From: Marinobacter salinus
Lineage (GTDB): Bacteria; Pseudomonadota; Gammaproteobacteria; Pseudomonadales; Oleiphilaceae
NCBI RefSeq assembly: GCF_001854125.1
Contig: NZ_CP017715.1
Coordinates: forward strand, 1,426,001 to 1,490,000
Direction: 5' to 3'
DNA: 64,000 nt
Shown here piece by piece: positions 8,809 to 16,487 of this stretch. Below the pieces are notes generated by a model. The model worked only from the letters and a program-made list of their open reading frames with translations. It had not been told where the DNA came from and did not search any database. The position numbers were made by a program, and so were the translations under genes. Within the stretch, counting starts at the first letter, position 1. Each line of letters begins with the position of its first letter.

Positions 8809-8961
8809 TTAATTATTGGGTTGACTCTCATGGTTGTTTCTTTGGTCACCTCCTGCCAATCTTTTTAGTGTTGCTTGACTCAAACACACGGCGAGGCCAT
8901 GCAGCTCAGACTCGTCAACACCGTGAATGTTTAAAGCGGTTTCGCGTTCGTTAAGGTTCAT
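8809..8961 (-). CDS. Unannotated 50-residue protein coupled to the CoA-transferase
   Basis: This is a 51-codon ORF. Its ATG (8961-8959) overlaps the TGA of the preceding CoA-transferase B gene in an ATGA arrangement, the classic signature of translational coupling. A GGGGGAG sequence lies about 10 bases upstream of the ATG. The product starts MNLNERETALNIHGVDESEL, has one Cys (LAVCLSQATL), a basic stretch KRLAGG and a polar Asn/Gln-rich end. There is no membrane segment or signal peptide. I recognise no family. It is the last gene of the aminotransferase/CoA-transferase unit. It could be an accessory subunit, a small regulator, or a chance ORF; the ATGA overlap favours a real gene. Confidence 0.55.
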   Translation of the reverse strand: MNLNERETALNIHGVDESELHGLAVCLSQATLKRLAGGDQRNNHESQPNN

Positions 8962-9605
8962 ACCGTGACTCCCCCGATCGCGAAGGTCAGTTCTGCTTCA
9001 GTCAGCGCCTGTAAGTCGACATTGCTAATGTCGACCAGTTTTTCCCGCACTACCAGGCCCTGGTCGGCAACGTCGATTACAGCCAGGTCTGAAATGATTC
9101 GACTGACGCAAGCTTTGGCAGTGAGCGGCAGCCGGCAGGTCTCAAGTATTTTGGGGCGTCCGTGTTTGTCGGTATGCGTGGTTAGCACGATGATGCGCTT
9201 TGTTTTTTGCGCCAGCTCCATGGCGCCACCTATACCCGGTGAGAACTTGCCCGGAATTTTCCAGTTGGCGAGGTTACCGTGCGCGTCGACCTCGAAAGCA
9301 CCGATCATCGTCAGGTCCAGACGGGCCCGACGAATCATTGCGAAGGAGACGGCGCTGTCGAACAGGCTCGCGCCTTCGCGCAAAGAGACGTAGGCGCCGG
9401 AGGCGTCAATAAGAAAAGGGTCCATCGATTCCCGTTCGGCCTGTTTCCAGGCACAGAGAATGCCATTCTCCGAATGAATCTGGACATCAAAGTCGTCCGG
9501 CAGGTAATGCATGACCTGCGTTGGCAGACCAATGCCCAGATTGACGATGCTGCCTGGGGTGATCTCGATCACCGCCCTGCTCAAAATGCGTTCAACGGCG
9601 GACAT
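8958..9605 (-). CDS. 3-oxoacid CoA-transferase family, subunit B
   Basis: This is 215 residues from the ATG at 9605 (MSAVERILSRAVIEI); an earlier in-frame ATG would add 43 unrelated residues overlapping subunit A. The catalytic glutamate that forms the CoA thioester lies in SENGILCAW. VNLGIGLPTQVMHYLP and FSPGIGGAMELAQ are typical of ScoB/AtoA-type subunits. It overlaps the subunit A gene by 14 bases. The enzyme moves CoA between acyl groups, usually activating a 3-oxoacid at the expense of succinyl- or acetyl-CoA. Its place behind an aminotransferase suggests it activates the oxoacid made by transamination. The exact substrate is unresolved. Confidence 0.9.
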   Translation of the reverse strand: MSAVERILSRAVIEITPGSIVNLGIGLPTQVMHYLPDDFDVQIHSENGILCAWKQAERESMDPFLIDASGAYVSLREGASLFDSAVSFAMIRRARLDLTMIGAFEVDAHGNLANWKIPGKFSPGIGGAMELAQKTKRIIVLTTHTDKHGRPKILETCRLPLTAKACVSRIISDLAVIDVADQGLVVREKLVDISNVDLQALTEAELTFAIGGVTV

Positions 9606-10287
9606 GATGCTCCAGAATTCCGTAGTCTGAGGTGAGTGATTCCAGCTGTACGACGCTATCGACAAAGGCGCTCGGTGTATGCACGTGTTCAGGTTTAAAA
9701 CGCCCGGGGGCACCCAGGTCCGGTGTTTCGACAATGACGTGGTTCGCCGCCATGGCCATTAGCGGGCTGAAGTTAATGGCCGAGCCCTGATACACCAGGT
9801 TGCCCAGCCAGTCGGCCTGAGCAGCATGAATAAGAGCAAAATCGGCTGACAATGCCATTTCCACTTTGTAGGTTTTGCCCTGCCAGTCGAGCAGATCTTC
9901 AGGCCGGGTAATCTCGGAATCCATACCAATATCAGTCAGGAACCCAAAGCTGCCGGAACCGGCGGTGCGGATCTTTTCAGCCAGCATGCCCTGAGGGTGA
10001 AACTCCACGTCTATATCGCCCCGGTTCAAATGATCGATCACGACTTTATTCAGACCAATGTGAGTAGTGATCAGCTTACGCACCTGACCATTCTCAATCA
10101 GTCGACTCACACCGTGGCCGACTTCGTTGGCATCGTTTTTGATCAGGGTAAGATCGGTTTGCCCCTGGCGCAGTATTTCATTGATCAAACTGAATGGCGT
10201 GCCCGGGTTGCCGAAACCACCGACCATGACCACTGCGCCCGAAGGGATGGTGGCTATGGCGTTTTCCAGGGTGAGGTTCTTTTTCAT
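9592..10287 (-). CDS. 3-oxoacid CoA-transferase family, subunit A
   Basis: This is a 231-residue ScoA/AtoD-type subunit. The CoA-binding glycine motif VMVGGFGNPGTPF is near residues 20-33. Further family segments are LTLIKNDANEVGHGVSRLIENG, QGMLAEKIRTAGSG and GNLVYQGSAINFSPLMAMAA. The start codon is 2 bp after the stop of the aminotransferase gene, so the two are one transcription unit. It works as a heteromer with the product of 8958-9605. Whether the preferred acid is acetoacetate or something longer cannot be read from the sequence. Confidence 0.9.
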   Translation of the reverse strand: MKKNLTLENAIATIPSGAVVMVGGFGNPGTPFSLINEILRQGQTDLTLIKNDANEVGHGVSRLIENGQVRKLITTHIGLNKVVIDHLNRGDIDVEFHPQGMLAEKIRTAGSGSFGFLTDIGMDSEITRPEDLLDWQGKTYKVEMALSADFALIHAAQADWLGNLVYQGSAINFSPLMAMAANHVIVETPDLGAPGRFKPEHVHTPSAFVDSVVQLESLTSDYGILEHHVRR

Positions 10288-10289
10288 GA

Positions 10290-11624
10290 TCAGGCCGCCT
10301 GCTCTCTTGCGACCTGTTCAAAGTCAGCCAGACTGCCATCGAAGAGTGCAATAATGTCGTCGATATCTGAGGCGGTAACGGTCAACGGCGGTGTGATCAG
10401 AACATGATCCCCCTCGAGTCCGTTCAGGCAGCGCCTTGGGTAGATCAGCAAGCCCCGCCCCTTGGCCAGCGCGGTAAGCCTGTCGAAAGCGTTGAACGCA
10501 GCGGGGAAAGGTTGCTTACTGACCTTGTCTTGCACCAACTCCACACCCTGCAACAGGCCAATACCGCGCACATTGCCTATACAATCGTATTTCTCGGCCA
10601 GCTGTTCGAGTTGCCGGCGCAAATAGGCACCTTGCTCAGCGGCATTGCTGACCAGCTTCTCCGAGCTCATAACATCAATCACCGCAAGGCCGGTGGCACA
10701 GGCGAGCGGATTCCCGGCATAGGTATGACCATGCATAAAGCCGCCGCTTCGGCCCACTGCATCCACGAGCTCCTTGCCCGCCATCATGGCGGCAATGGGG
10801 TAATAGCCGGAGCCAAGGCCCTTTGCCAGTGCCAGAATGTCGGGGGCTACGCCATAGTGCTGGTAAGCAAACCAGGCACCGGTACGGCCCATACCACTGA
10901 GCACTTCGTCCATGATCAACAGGCAACCGTAGCGGTCACACAGGGCGCGCATCCCCTCCATGTAAGTCCGGGTGACCATACGGCCACCGGTGCTGGCACC
11001 GCCAACCGGCTCAAGGACAATAGCGGCAATGGTTTCCGCGCCCGCCGCCAGAATGGCGATTTCGGTTTGTCTCAGCACCGCTGCAATGTGTTCTTCAACG
11101 CTCGCTTCGCGGTAACGATACAGGTCTGGCGAGGGTACCTTGACTGAGCCAATGGTGATCGAACGGTAGGGCGCTTCCAGAGGTTCGTACCCGGTTAGCC
11201 CCAGTGCGCCCATGGTGCTCCCGTGATACGACGGGCGCAGCGATACAAATTTGCTGCGCTCAGGCTGACCTTCGGCAACGAAATACTGAATCGCCAACTT
11301 GATCGCGCTCTCGACTGCTTCCGAACCACTGCCGACAAAAAAGACTTTCTGCAAATCAGCGTCAGTCAAGTCAACCATTTTATTAGCCAGATCCAGTGCA
11401 ACCTGGCTTTCAAACTGGGTGCGGTAGCTGAACGCAACCTTATCGAGTTGCTCGACCATGGCGCGTTTTACGGTGGGATGATTGTGGCCAATATTGCAGG
11501 TGATCGCTCCCGAGCAACCATCGATGTAACGACGCCCCGTGGTATCCCAGATATAAATGCCATCGGCATGGCTGACCAGAGGCATGTCGTTACTGGTCAG
11601 ATAAAACAAAGCATTGTTGGGCAT
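10290..11624 (-). CDS. Class III (omega-type) aminotransferase
   Basis: This is 444 residues from MPNNALFYLT (ATG at 11624; a start 8 codons earlier is possible). It is a fold-type I PLP enzyme. Visible features are GSGSEAVESAIKLA (phosphate cup), SYHGSTMGALGLTG, the cofactor Asp in LLIMDEVLSGMGRTG (about 239) and the Schiff-base Lys in LALAKGLGSGYYP (about 268). Class III enzymes transaminate omega- or beta-amino groups, for example GABA, beta-alanine, diamines or 3-aminobutyrate. It is the first gene of a unit with the CoA-transferase, so a beta- or omega-amino acid giving an oxoacid that is then CoA-activated fits. The substrate is not proven. Confidence 0.92.
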   Translation of the reverse strand: MPNNALFYLTSNDMPLVSHADGIYIWDTTGRRYIDGCSGAITCNIGHNHPTVKRAMVEQLDKVAFSYRTQFESQVALDLANKMVDLTDADLQKVFFVGSGSEAVESAIKLAIQYFVAEGQPERSKFVSLRPSYHGSTMGALGLTGYEPLEAPYRSITIGSVKVPSPDLYRYREASVEEHIAAVLRQTEIAILAAGAETIAAIVLEPVGGASTGGRMVTRTYMEGMRALCDRYGCLLIMDEVLSGMGRTGAWFAYQHYGVAPDILALAKGLGSGYYPIAAMMAGKELVDAVGRSGGFMHGHTYAGNPLACATGLAVIDVMSSEKLVSNAAEQGAYLRRQLEQLAEKYDCIGNVRGIGLLQGVELVQDKVSKQPFPAAFNAFDRLTALAKGRGLLIYPRRCLNGLEGDHVLITPPLTVTASDIDDIIALFDGSLADFEQVAREQAA

Positions 11625-11707
11625 GGGGTCATCGATCCTCTTACACAAAAAGATGATTTTTTGAACGATTCCGCATTATAGGAACAGATAAAAATTAACT
11701 TCAATGC

Positions 11708-11725
11708 ATAATGTTTTTTCATTAT
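11708..11725. promoter_or_regulatory. Palindrome in the aminotransferase-LysR intergenic region
   Basis: A perfect inverted repeat, ATAATG, six T, CATTAT, lies in the AT-rich space between the divergent aminotransferase and LysR genes. LysR regulators commonly bind such interrupted palindromes midway between themselves and their target. It is a reasonable operator candidate for the regulator at 11781. Binding is inferred. Confidence 0.4.
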
Positions 11726-11780
11726 TTGATGATTTAAACTCATGTTTTAGCTCCGGAAGACGTCCACGAGGCCTGCCATC

Positions 11781-12707
11781 ATGAGTGACATCAAACTTAC
11801 CTCTCTGAAATCAATGACCATTTTTAAAACACTGTATGAGACGGGCAGCGCCACACAAACAGCAAAAGATCTGGGTATAACCCAGTCGGGCGTCAGTCGA
11901 TCACTGGCGCAGCTGGAAGAAAATATTGGCATTGCGCTGTTCATGCGACACAAAAAACGGCTGATTGTTCTGCCCGAGGCCGATGAGCTCTATGGTGAAA
12001 TAGTGGGGTTGCTGAATAATCTGGAAAACATGAATCACAGCATCGCGGCGCTAAGGGAATTTGGCGCTTCGCGCATACGCATCGCCTGTGCGCCCGGCCT
12101 CGGTTTTGCCTATATACCCAAAACCATCGCCCGCATTCTGAGCGACAACCCGAAGTACAGTGTGTATCTCGATATTATGCCCAGCCCGGAGGTAGTACGT
12201 GCAGTTGAAGCCGGTTATTTTGATGTCGGATTCGTCACCCTGCCGGTGACCAGCCAGGCCCTGGTGGTCGATGAATTGATCTCAACCGAAGCGGTCTGTC
12301 TGATGCCGAAAAACCACAGCCTGGCCAAAGCCAGTGTGATTACCACAGAAGACCTGAAAGGCCAGCATCTGGTTATCCCCAACCAGCCCAACCTGGCAGC
12401 CGACCAGCTACTACTGCACCTGTCGGAGAAAAACATACGCATTGCCGGTAAAACCGAAGCCAACATCGCAGCCATATGCTCACTGGTTGCCAACGGCGTC
12501 GGCATCACACTGATCAACCCCATCACGGCCTACGACCATCAGGCAATGCGTGATGACCTCTTGATCAAACCGTTCAAGCCTACCTTCCATTATCATTTTG
12601 GACTGGTGTACAAACAGAACTGGGCGAATAACCGGTTAATCAGCTTGCTCAAGGAAATGCTGCCGGAGTTGCCGGATCACCTAATGGCGGAACGGTTTAA
12701 ATCCTAA
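11781..12707 (+). CDS. LysR-family transcriptional regulator
   Basis: This is 308 residues. The winged helix-turn-helix at about 1-65 reads FKTLYETGSATQTAKDLGI, then TQSGVSRSLAQLEENIGIALF. The effector-binding domain spans about 90-300 (IRIACAPGLGFAYIP, FDVGFVTLPVTSQAL, ICSLVANGVGITLINP). It is divergent from the aminotransferase operon, with a palindrome between them, so it very probably controls the 8.8-11.6 kb unit and perhaps the importer. The inducer is unknown, most likely the imported amino compound or its oxoacid. Confidence 0.92.
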   Translation: MSDIKLTSLKSMTIFKTLYETGSATQTAKDLGITQSGVSRSLAQLEENIGIALFMRHKKRLIVLPEADELYGEIVGLLNNLENMNHSIAALREFGASRIRIACAPGLGFAYIPKTIARILSDNPKYSVYLDIMPSPEVVRAVEAGYFDVGFVTLPVTSQALVVDELISTEAVCLMPKNHSLAKASVITTEDLKGQHLVIPNQPNLAADQLLLHLSEKNIRIAGKTEANIAAICSLVANGVGITLINPITAYDHQAMRDDLLIKPFKPTFHYHFGLVYKQNWANNRLISLLKEMLPELPDHLMAERFKS

Positions 12708-12708
12708 C

Positions 12709-12880
12709 CCGGATCTGGTTCGTCACAATCTGGAGACCATGACCCGACAACCGGTATTCGGGGAGGCAGCCGGGTACGAAGACCTTTAACGCCTTGCGTC
12801 ATTTTCGAGCCGGAATCGACGACAATACCTGGGCTCTGAGCTATAACCGGATGCGGCTGGCGCGACTCGGTCCGGATTAG
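12709..12880 (+). pseudogene. Probable IS1380-type transposase remnant
   Basis: The + strand carries two short open stretches in adjacent frames with no usable gene between them. Frame one from 12709 reads PDLVRHNLETMTRQPVFGEA then AGYEDL and hits TAA at 12787. The next frame continues as NALRHF and stays open to TAG at 12878. IS1380-family transposases contain a segment of the type RQRVFGLALGYEDLNDHDxLRHDP, which the joined reading resembles. This would be a decayed fragment of about 170 bp with no terminal repeats seen. The match is from memory of the family motif and is only suggestive. Confidence 0.4.
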
Positions 12881-12927
12881 TCCACAAACCTGACCCATAA
12901 AATGACCAGAAGGACACATGGAAAGGC

Positions 12928-13875
12928 ATGAACCTCACCACTGTATTTCTCCAGACCCTGGAGACAACACTGCCCGTATTCGCGATGGTTTTTGTCGGCC
13001 TCGGGCTCCGGCGCATTGGGTGGATTGATAGCACCTTCGTGAACACCGCTTCCGCTCTGGTGTTCAAGGCTACGCTGCCAACCCTTGTCTTTCTCAGCAT
13101 AATCAGGGCGGACCTGGATACCGCGCTAAATCCGGCTTTACTCGCCTTTTTTCTGTCTGCCACGCTTGCGAGCTTTGGCCTGGCGTGGCTTTGGGCGCGC
13201 TTTACTGTCGCCAGGGAAGACCGTGGAGTCTATGTTCAGGGCGCCTTTCGAGGCAACTGCGGCATTGTCGGGCTGGCGCTGGCGGCTAACCTGTATGGCG
13301 ATTTTGGCCTGTCTGCCGGCGGCATTCTGCTTGGGCTTGTTATCATCTCCTACAACGCCCTCTCGGTCATTGTGCTTATCGGCTACCAACCGGGGCATTC
13401 CGCCAGCTGGCGGAAGATCTGTCACGACATTATCCGTAACCCGCTGATTCTTTCTGTGTTCATTGCCATCCCGTTTGCATGGTATGAGATTCAGCTCCCA
13501 AACTGGGTTATGACGTCAGGTGACTATTTCGCCTCCCTGACCCTGCCTCTCGCGCTTTTGTGCATTGGCGCCACTGTTTCCCTGAGCGCCATCAGAAGCG
13601 ACAGCAAAACCGCACTTAGCTCCAGCCTGATGAAGATGGTATTTCTACCGGGATTCTGCACGGCAGCGGCGTTTTTATTCGGTTTTCGTGGTGCCGAGTT
13701 GGGGCTGATGTTCCTGTTTTTCGCCAGCCCGACCGCCGCAGCCAGTTTTGTGATGGTCAAAGCGCTCGGGGGTAACGACCGGCTGGCAGCAAACATCATC
13801 GCTATTACCACACTGCTGGCAAGCATCACCGTAACGTTCGGTGTGTTTATGCTCCGAACGGCCAATGTAATTTAG
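12928..13875 (+). CDS. Auxin-efflux-carrier (AEC) family transporter
   Basis: This is a 315-residue membrane protein with about ten hydrophobic helices in two halves. The opening is ETTLPVFAMVFVGLGLRRIGWI, with FKATLPTLVFLSI and the Asn-rich FRGNCGIVGLALAANLYGDFG segment typical of bacterial AEC/malonate-type permeases. Cytoplasmic loops are short. The family exports or imports small organic anions; the substrate is not predictable. Its stop overlaps the convergent gene at 13872 by 4 bases. Confidence 0.88.
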   Translation: MNLTTVFLQTLETTLPVFAMVFVGLGLRRIGWIDSTFVNTASALVFKATLPTLVFLSIIRADLDTALNPALLAFFLSATLASFGLAWLWARFTVAREDRGVYVQGAFRGNCGIVGLALAANLYGDFGLSAGGILLGLVIISYNALSVIVLIGYQPGHSASWRKICHDIIRNPLILSVFIAIPFAWYEIQLPNWVMTSGDYFASLTLPLALLCIGATVSLSAIRSDSKTALSSSLMKMVFLPGFCTAAAFLFGFRGAELGLMFLFFASPTAAASFVMVKALGGNDRLAANIIAITTLLASITVTFGVFMLRTANVI

Positions 13876-14645
13876 GGTTGTTCGGCCAAAACACGCTTCA
13901 CCATGGCAAATCCGCGCTCGCACCCACCCAGGTAGCTTCCTCCGAAAAGGTTGTAGTGATTGAGGAAATGGTAAAGGTTGTAGATATCCCGCTTTTGCCC
14001 GTAGACCGCTGACCGGGCATACATCCGGTCATAGGCATCGTAAAACGCGTCGCCAAACCCGCCAAACATCTCGGTCATCGCCAAATCTGCCTCCCTGTCG
14101 CCACAATAGATTGCGGGATCGATGAGCCAGGAGTTGCTGAGGTCAAAGAGAACGTTGCCGCTCCAGAGGTCACCATGAATCAGGCTTGGATGTTCACAAT
14201 GACTGTCCAGCCAAAACGCGAGGTCCCGACCATGCTTCTCCAGAACCCGGCCAAACGATGCCCTTACTGAGGAGTCCCGGATGAGGGAAACCTGATACCC
14301 GAGGCGATCCCTGACAAAGAAATCGCCCCAGCTGTCCGACCAGCGATTGGGCTGCACAGAAAGCCCTATATAATTGTCTCTTGCCCAGCCATAGGCTGGC
14401 CGCGCCTTTCTGTGTATCAGTGCGAGTCCTTCGCCCAGCATGTCGAATGTCGTAACCGAGCCGGGGGCGCAATCTATTGCCTCAATCTCCATCGCAGCTT
14501 CGTCAACTCGATAAAGCTCCGGTACCCGCAAACCTGAAACCCCGGCCTCCAGGAGCGCCTCCCGTAGACTCTCCAGCCCCTCCGCTTCGCAGATCAGTGC
14601 GTCCGACTGGCCCGTCGTGTTCCGTTTGGTGAATATTCCGGTCAT
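13872..14645 (-). CDS. Fructosamine-kinase-family protein
   Basis: This is 257 residues of the fructosamine/ketosamine-3-kinase fold, slightly shorter than the usual ~290 because the N-terminus is compact. The catalytic loop is SLIHGDLWSGNVLF (about 165-178). The metal-binding site is PAIYCGDREADLAMTEMFGGF, and YDRMYARSAVYGQKRDIYNLYHFLNHYNLFGGSY is the characteristic C-terminal helix pair. Members phosphorylate glycated amines or lysines and can start protein deglycation. Whether it deglycates or phosphorylates a small ketosamine is unresolved. Confidence 0.88.
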   Translation of the reverse strand: MTGIFTKRNTTGQSDALICEAEGLESLREALLEAGVSGLRVPELYRVDEAAMEIEAIDCAPGSVTTFDMLGEGLALIHRKARPAYGWARDNYIGLSVQPNRWSDSWGDFFVRDRLGYQVSLIRDSSVRASFGRVLEKHGRDLAFWLDSHCEHPSLIHGDLWSGNVLFDLSNSWLIDPAIYCGDREADLAMTEMFGGFGDAFYDAYDRMYARSAVYGQKRDIYNLYHFLNHYNLFGGSYLGGCERGFAMVKRVLAEQP

Positions 14646-14729
14646 CAGTCCTGTTCTCCTTGAACACGTTCGCCTTGAAACGTTAGATTCAAACCAAGCC
14701 TGACATTCTCAGCCTTGCGAGGACAAATT

Positions 14730-15008
14730 ATGGAAATAAAACGTTGGAATTTCCTGGTTTCAGGGCACGTTCAGGGTGTTTTCTACCGCGCCTCTACGGA
14801 AAGCCAGGCTCTGGAACTGGGCATCACCGGCTACGCGCGCAACCTTCCTGACGGACGGGTAGAAATTATAGCGGAGGGTACGGAAGATAAACTGAAACAG
14901 CTGAAGAACTGGTGTGGCGAAGGCCCTCCTGCAGCGAAAGTGGAATCGGTTGAGGTTTCCGAGGAGACCCCCACCGGCGAATTTACCGGCTTCGGCGTAA
15001 GGAGCTGA
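14730..15008 (+). CDS. Acylphosphatase
   Basis: This is a 92-residue acylphosphatase, which hydrolyses carboxyl-phosphate bonds such as those of acetyl phosphate. Both active-site signatures are intact: the phosphate-binding loop VSGHVQGVFYR with its Arg, and ARNLPDGRVEIIAEG with the catalytic Asn. The start at 14730 (MEIKRW) follows a GAGGACAA ribosome-binding site; an ATG five codons earlier is less well placed. It is a single gene, divergent from the kinase-like gene and convergent with the lipoprotein gene. Confidence 0.93.
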   Translation: MEIKRWNFLVSGHVQGVFYRASTESQALELGITGYARNLPDGRVEIIAEGTEDKLKQLKNWCGEGPPAAKVESVEVSEETPTGEFTGFGVRS

Positions 15009-15069
15009 GATCGGACCACGCCAGCCGCTAAATCCTTTCGCAGGCTGGCAGCAAATCCCACGGTGGCCT

Positions 15070-15858
15070 CTACAGCCCCATCAGCTCACGTACCGCGCCT
15101 TCCCGGCTGGTTTTAAGGCCGGCCGCACGGCCTTCCTCAATGGCGATCTCCGCAGGCACTCCAACGTTATGCCGGTAGAGAGCCCACATGGCCCCTACCC
15201 TGTTGCTACTTGCACAATGCACGAGAATCGGATAATTCGAGGAATTGGAAGCAATGCGCGTGAAGGCTTCTACCTGTTCACGGTCAGGCGCCTTGGACGA
15301 CACCCCCAGCCCATAGAAATTCAGGCCGGCCTGATGGGCTTCCTGCTCTTCCTCTCCAACACCCTCTGCTTCGGTCAGAAGACTCACCACCGTTTTGAAT
15401 CCCTGCTGTTTCAGCTGCACCATGGCGCCTTTCTCAATATGACCGCCCGCGGCAATAAAAGGTGCCGGGCGATTGTAGTTGACCACCACATCAGGCATGT
15501 CATTACCGTACGGAGCAGTCGCCCAGTCATTTTCAATGGCAAATGGGCGCCCACGATCGCCTTTTTTGCGTGCCGGAGGATTCGGCATCGCATCGCCAAC
15601 CGGCTGGGAATCACCGGCCCCGGCCGCACAGGGATTGGCAGATCCAGAAGGATTGACAGCCGCACACGGGTTCGCTGCCGCACACGGATTCGAGCTCGAG
15701 GACGGGTTGGCTGCTGCACAGGGGTTAGCGGCCACCGCCTGGGCCTGCACCTGTTGGCTGTCCGCATTCTGGGAATCAGAACACGCCGTTAGACCACCCG
15801 ACAACGCAAGTGTTATGGCTAACGGGAGGGTCGCTCGCCTGAAACGTTTGATATCCAT
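15070..15858 (-). CDS. Lipoprotein with NPCAA repeats and a DSP/DUF442-like phosphatase domain
   Basis: This is 262 residues. A lipoprotein signal ends in LSGGLTAC (lipid Cys26). Residues 45-80 contain four NPCAA copies plus two Cys-less NPS units, so the mature surface region has a row of regularly spaced cysteines. After a basic linker (RKKGDRGRP), residues about 125-262 resemble the dual-specificity/DUF442 (Blh-type) phosphatase fold. The P-loop is ILVHCASSNRVGAMW (Cys215, Arg220). It follows the PmpB-like gene by 20 bp, so it belongs to a sulfur-transport locus. A role in periplasmic sulfane or metal handling is inference. A phosphatase activity outside the cytoplasm would be unusual. Confidence 0.82.
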   Translation of the reverse strand: MDIKRFRRATLPLAITLALSGGLTACSDSQNADSQQVQAQAVAANPCAAANPSSSSNPCAAANPCAAVNPSGSANPCAAGAGDSQPVGDAMPNPPARKKGDRGRPFAIENDWATAPYGNDMPDVVVNYNRPAPFIAAGGHIEKGAMVQLKQQGFKTVVSLLTEAEGVGEEEQEAHQAGLNFYGLGVSSKAPDREQVEAFTRIASNSSNYPILVHCASSNRVGAMWALYRHNVGVPAEIAIEEGRAAGLKTSREGAVRELMGL

Positions 15859-15878
15859 GACACCTCTCCTATTGGCTA

Positions 15879-16487
15879 CTATCTTTTTTCACCATACAAA
15901 TCACTGGCCTTGTATGGACCACCAAATTTTTTCTCGAGGTTGCTCCCCAGCTTGAAGCCGCCCCAGGCAATTGCCGCAAGCACGATAAGGATTAACCACT
16001 CAGGGATGCGGGTTAAATCCATTAATGTTTGCGCTTTTGGGCCCTGAGCAGCCAGGTACAGCGATTCCAGAGGACCAAACCATGCGGAGAAAAGAACCGT
16101 ACCTACTATCATGCCAAACATGAAAACAAGAGCATCAACACGCCCGCCTGCCAGGCCGGCCACAGACGTGCCCGGACAATAGCCTCCGATAGCGAACCCG
16201 GCGCCGATCAGCAGGCCACCAACCGCCATGGCGGCGTAAAATGGTGTCGGAACATAATAACTGCCCTGCGGCATCAGCCCCAGAAGCTTTGAAAGCCAGA
16301 GCAGCGCGGCTGCAACGATGACGGCTGTGAACATCACCTTGAAGACTGACCAGTCTTCAAGTCTGAACTGCCCTGTCAGCTTTCTCGGACTGCCGAACCC
16401 CGCATTCTCGAGCACAAATCCGAACAGGAAACCTGCAAGCAGGCCAGACGCAATACCCGAATCATAGAGTGGCCAGCTCATTGCCAA
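15879..16487 (-). CDS. YeeE/YedE-family sulfur transporter, second half (PmpB-like)
   Basis: This is a 202-residue membrane protein with about five helices. The key sequence FAIGGYCPGTSVAGLAGG carries the conserved Cys expected to relay sulfur in YeeE/YedE (TsuA/PmpAB) channels. The C-terminal EKKFGGPYKASDLYGEKR tail is cytoplasmic. The gene overlaps the 3' end of the PmpA-like gene by 10 bases, so the two halves are made together. In characterised relatives the family imports thiosulfate or other sulfur compounds. The substrate here is inferred from the family. Confidence 0.85.
   Translation of the reverse strand: MAMSWPLYDSGIASGLLAGFLFGFVLENAGFGSPRKLTGQFRLEDWSVFKVMFTAVIVAAALLWLSKLLGLMPQGSYYVPTPFYAAMAVGGLLIGAGFAIGGYCPGTSVAGLAGGRVDALVFMFGMIVGTVLFSAWFGPLESLYLAAQGPKAQTLMDLTRIPEWLILIVLAAIAWGGFKLGSNLEKKFGGPYKASDLYGEKR

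Noticed and set aside
12704..12919. 71-codon minus-strand open frame
   Set aside because: It has no ribosome-binding site or family pattern, and the opposite strand explains the region better as a transposase scrap.
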